This document shows, piece by piece, positions 60,694 through 64,000 of a stretch of DNA of 64,000 bases. Source of the stretch: Salisapilia sapeloensis (taxonomy: Eukaryota; Oomycota; Peronosporomycetes; Peronosporales; Salisapiliaceae). Within the stretch, counting starts at the first letter, position 1. Each line of letters starts with the position of its first letter. The stretch covers positions 1 to 64,000 of the forward strand of contig JAADVB010000017.1 of the NCBI GenBank assembly GCA_023334545.1. Direction: 5' to 3'. The notes below the pieces were generated by a model, which saw only the letters and a program-made list of their open reading frames with translations, was not told where the DNA came from and ran no database searches. The position numbers were made by a program, and so were the translations under genes.

Positions 60694-62142
60694 ATGGATC
60701 CTGAACGGACGGATACGACGATCGGGAGATATATCGCGAGGTTCCGGAGCGAGCGACCTCGAGCAAGGGAAGAACGTAGTGGTGTACCAGGAGCATCGTT
60801 CTGGTGGAATAATACTCCGGGTAAAGAATGTATGTCACCAAAGCAATCCGTCTCTAGTCGAGCTGCAAGTGACTGGAGCTACAGCCTACCGGATGTACAA
60901 TTTGAGCCGAGCGAACATCGGTATAGCATGCACGATAGTTCAGAGATGAAAGAGGAGTCTATGGGTGATAAGGTTGCCCAGTTTGACGAAGTGGAAACTC
61001 GCTTAGAAAGCATCAAGAAACGATTGGCAAAGTCGAATAGGAGCTCGAGAGAGAGAGCTGGTAGTCCCATGTATTTGAAATTGTCTCCAGAACGTGGACA
61101 CGAATGTAACGAGTACCTATCAAAGGATTCTAGCATGGTACAATTGCCTCTGTATAAAGAGGATGAGTCGATTGCTTTGGAAGACCCGGATACAGTCATT
61201 AGCAGAGTACGGGAGCGACTTGGATGGCAAAATTCCTTTCTTGATGACGTTGCTACGCCAAATTCTCAGCAGGATCACAAGGGTAGAAGACCTGAAGCTG
61301 ATGATGTGAGCGAAACAACAGACCCGAAGGATATGGTAACAACTATTGACTTTGGCAATCAGGTTTCCGATCATCACGATTCATCCATGAGTGTTTCTCC
61401 GTCCAATCATCAGCACTTGTATGGAGATAGGCAGGGCGATGAAGTGGCTGATAGTTCAGACATCCCGGAAGGTGATGAAGTAAGCTCCATTTCGGATAAT
61501 GTGAAAGATATTGGAGAGGATCTGAAGGTTTCTACATCGATTGAGTACACGAGCAATCCTCCATCCGCATCAAATAATGGTGTATTGATTGAAGAAGATC
61601 AGATATTCATCCATGTGCAGCAGAGCGAAAGTCTTCACAACGATCAAGTGTTAGAAACCTCGTGTTCAAATGCTTCTACTCCATTAAGTCAACAGATCGA
61701 ACCAACGTTTAGTAAATGTTCACCGATATCACCGATCACTTCGCAGTCGTACAACCTCTCCAAATCTTCCACCCCACTCAACATGAAATCTATATCAAGG
61801 GATGAAGCAAATACCGATGCTGATAGTATCGCAAGTCAAAGTTCATCTTTTGTAAATGCAGAGATAAATGCAGTGATGGAACGACTAGTACAATGCGTTC
61901 TACAAAAGCAGCAGACAGCGATCGTGAATATTTCTGAAGATACCATTCGCAAAGAGGTGACAGAGAGCAGATCAATCAATGATCCAATTGTGGACATCGA
62001 CGATGATCCTGTCGTGATTTTACTTCGAAAGCGAATTGCATTGCTAGAAGCAGCTTTAGAACACTTAAACTCGAATGAAGAAACTGGTGTCTATATTGTC
62101 GGTTTGTTCTGCCAGAACAGACTTTGCTTTTCATTTTCTTGA
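60694..62142 (+). CDS. coiled-coil, disordered protein of unknown function
   Basis: A 482-residue intronless frame starting MDPERTDTTIGRYIARFRSERPR and shortly after SFWW. A short helix (QFDEVETRLESIKKRLAKS, about 95-113) and another near the end (DDDPVVILLRKRIALLEAALEHL) flank a long Ser/Asp-rich disordered middle. The N-terminal motif RYIxRFRxxxPxxRxER with a later FWW recalls metazoan PROSER3-like ciliary proteins, from memory and unverified. The last 15 residues (VGLFCQNRLCFSFS) are unlike the rest, so the end may be altered by a missed intron. The 3' end overlaps the stop of the next gene by 52 bp. Confidence 0.65.
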   Translation: MDPERTDTTIGRYIARFRSERPRAREERSGVPGASFWWNNTPGKECMSPKQSVSSRAASDWSYSLPDVQFEPSEHRYSMHDSSEMKEESMGDKVAQFDEVETRLESIKKRLAKSNRSSRERAGSPMYLKLSPERGHECNEYLSKDSSMVQLPLYKEDESIALEDPDTVISRVRERLGWQNSFLDDVATPNSQQDHKGRRPEADDVSETTDPKDMVTTIDFGNQVSDHHDSSMSVSPSNHQHLYGDRQGDEVADSSDIPEGDEVSSISDNVKDIGEDLKVSTSIEYTSNPPSASNNGVLIEEDQIFIHVQQSESLHNDQVLETSCSNASTPLSQQIEPTFSKCSPISPITSQSYNLSKSSTPLNMKSISRDEANTDADSIASQSSSFVNAEINAVMERLVQCVLQKQQTAIVNISEDTIRKEVTESRSINDPIVDIDDDPVVILLRKRIALLEAALEHLNSNEETGVYIVGLFCQNRLCFSFS

Positions 62143-64000
62143 ACAGCGCTAATCTCCTTTCGTGAAAGGCTTTGCTTGACATGTGGCGTAAGAATATTTG
62201 TCGTCGTTGGAAAGAAGAAATCTTTAGGTCTATGTGTATCAACGTCCTTTGCAAGGAAAGCTGACTTATCCGTCGGTCGCAACCTTGATGCGAACATTGC
62301 GTGAACGCATCCTTCATACTCTTGTTGGGAAAGAATGGAAGCTGGAGCATTGGTAAGTGGCACTCGTTTTCCACTGGGAAGAATGGCGTTCTTGACGATA
62401 CGAAGAGGTTTAGATCGTGGAGATCCGGAGAGCATACCATTTAATCGATCGATCTGAGACGGCTTTGCTCGTGGTTGACTGCAAATATTACCATGAGCTA
62501 CAAATCGTAGCTGAGACTTGTCTACAACCAGCTTCCGTTCCCACTCTTCCTCCTCACGTTTCAAAGCTTCATCCATCTCTTGCTGAAGTCCGTCTCCACA
62601 GAGGTGGACACTACGGAAGTACTCTTCATTTACCGTTCCGTCTGCATTTGTACCACCAAAAACCATGTCTTTTGACGGTAGTGTACTAAATGGAGCAATA
62701 CCGCGTGCATCCGCCTCTCCTCCTCTTTCAATCGGTTTCGGATGATTTTCATTTTCGACAAACGGTTGTCGTAGATCTTCGCAGCGTGCAGCGCTAGGTG
62801 CAAGTGGATGCTTGTAGTATTCATCTGGTTGCCTAGGTGCAGGATAGATAAAGCCTTTTGGAGTAGTCCATCTCTTTTTGTTAGCTGCTTCCTCCTCTTG
62901 TCGAATTTCTTCCGGGTTGACAAGACTGAGTGTCTGTGAATGGAAATCTTGACTGTATGTGTAAATGCCATGCAGATCTTTACCAAGCCGCTTCCTCATC
63001 TCGTCCTGAAGCACGTCTTGAGTCTGGTAGTACGTAAAAGTGATAAGTGGTAACTCTTAAATAAAAAGTTGAAAATTACTTACTCGAAGTTTCTGGTTGC
63101 TATACATGTAAACTTGTGTTGGAGGTGATTTTAGCAGTTCAGCTTCTTCTTCAGCTTTTTTCTTTTCATACTCTTTTCGAACGCGCTCAGATTCCTTTCT
63201 GTAGAGCAAAACGGCTTGTAAGAAGACCATGTTACTGGTAACTAATTCAAAAGAGTTACCGTCGAGCTTGAAGATAATCGTTGACGGCACGCTCCCGAAC
63301 AAATTCTTCATATGCATCATTACGAGAGTCCGTAGGAGCTTTATACTTCTTCTCTCGGTTTCTCCCTCTTCTTCGCTTAACAGTTTCCAAGCTACTGGAT
63401 GCTTTCAATCCATTCGTAGTTGTTATTGTGCTCTTGCCACTCGTGCTAGTTCCGTAGACACCGAATCGATCTTCTGGCCTCAATTCGCATCCGTATTGAC
63501 GATCCATCTCTTCAAGCATATACGCAGATGGGAACAAGTTCATTTGTTGCATGGTCTTTAGTGAATATACATGAAGAATATCCTGCAATTTGATAATGGA
63601 TTCACAAGAGTCCGCTGAAACCTTCGATCGGACGTAGATCTCCGGCATACTTGCTAAAGTGGAAATCGTTTCCTTTAACTTTATACACTTCACTTGCGGA
63701 CCAAAGATATTGTAGAGACGACGGGTGAATCGAATTTGATGGTCTGACGAAAGCTGTACAGAGTCATCACTGTTTTGTAATGCAGTCGTGAGCGCTTCGT
63801 TTAATCGATGCATTCCCTTGTCAGCCAGACCTTCCAATATAAAGATACGCTTATCTTTGTCAACGAGTTGAGTGCCTGTGATTATATCTAGCGCTCCATT
63901 ACTACTCGCAGTCATTTCCTCCTCTGTTAGTTGGTAAGCGAGCAAATCTTGGTCTGGAAGCGCCTCTGCGTTAATGCTGCCAACAGTATCAATGACTACA
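62091..64000 (-). CDS. possible cilia/flagella-associated protein, C-terminal part (3 exons, runs off the window)
   Basis: Exons 64000-63260 (partial), 63198-63084 and 63023-62091; introns 61 and 60 bp. About 596 residues are visible; the frame is open to the edge (VVIDTVGSINAEALPDQ...). Features are GTQLVDKDKRIFILEGLADKGM (about residue 40), a helical middle, a charged coil (ESERVRKEYEKKKAEEEAELL) and a C-terminal half with PKGFIYPAPRQPDEYYKHP. The KRIFILEG segment recalls CFAP92/KIAA1257-type proteins, from memory, so I offer this only as a lead. No membrane segment or catalytic motif is seen in the part present. Confidence 0.72.

Overview
This is a eukaryotic nuclear window, most likely from an oomycete-like stramenopile. 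Three things point there: very compact gene spacing (often 40-200 bp between genes on both strands), short introns (about 50-70 bp, longest 152 bp), and oomycete-style architectures such as a START domain joined to a FYVE-like finger. Initiator/flanking-promoter (Inr/FPR)-like start-site motifs and a secreted acidic Ser/Pro/Asp-rich protein also fit. Several genes (an LRRCC1-like protein, a possible flagella-associated protein, a large ARM protein) would suit an organism that still makes flagellate zoospores. I cannot name the genus. I saw no convincing tRNA, rRNA, transposon or CRISPR array.

Layout. 1-4.4 kb: edge of an unknown gene, then three UreH/NicO-type metal-transporter paralogues; a decayed fourth copy lies at 30.7-31.4 kb. 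5.6-8.5 kb: PEX6. 8.6-10.4 kb: a secreted repeat protein with a beta/gamma-crystallin-like C-terminus. 11.3-12 kb: an SR splicing factor. 12.1-14.3 kb: gene-poor. 14.3-17.8 kb: NPH3-type BTB protein, nucleotide-sugar transporter, SEM1/DSS1, mitochondrial bS6. 18-29.8 kb: a small HeLo/MLKL-N-like protein, a UBE2K-type E2, a TMEM41-like VTT protein, a DUF2828 vWA protein, a five-exon DUF4954 left-handed beta-helix protein, and a START-FYVE protein. 32-35 kb: two convergent paralogues of an unknown family, each with an RVxF-like motif. 35.4-38.3 kb: ribosomal eS26, the cytochrome bc1 hinge subunit, complex I NDUFV2, a membrane DnaJ. 38.4-48 kb: a Qa-SNARE ending in a CaaX box, an LRR/coiled-coil protein, a giant ARM protein. 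48.4-57 kb: a 2,875-residue deubiquitinase. 57.3-64 kb: a type II membrane glycosyltransferase, a TRPML-like channel, and two candidate ciliary proteins.

Most genes are housekeeping, and no operon logic applies. Some divergent pairs may share promoters: bc1 hinge/NDUFV2, SEM1/sugar transporter, DnaJ/SNARE, and TRPML/coiled-coil protein with only 38 bp between start codons. I worked out splice sites by hand from reading frame, GT-AG borders and recalled family similarity, so every multi-exon model is a prediction. Of 32 inferred introns, 21 begin GTAC.

The points most worth a second look are the DUF4954 gene (possible bacterial origin), the RVxF paralogue pair, the CaaX-ended Qa-SNARE, eS26 with half its zinc ligands missing, the kinase-less HeLo-like protein, and the transporter cluster with its pseudogene.
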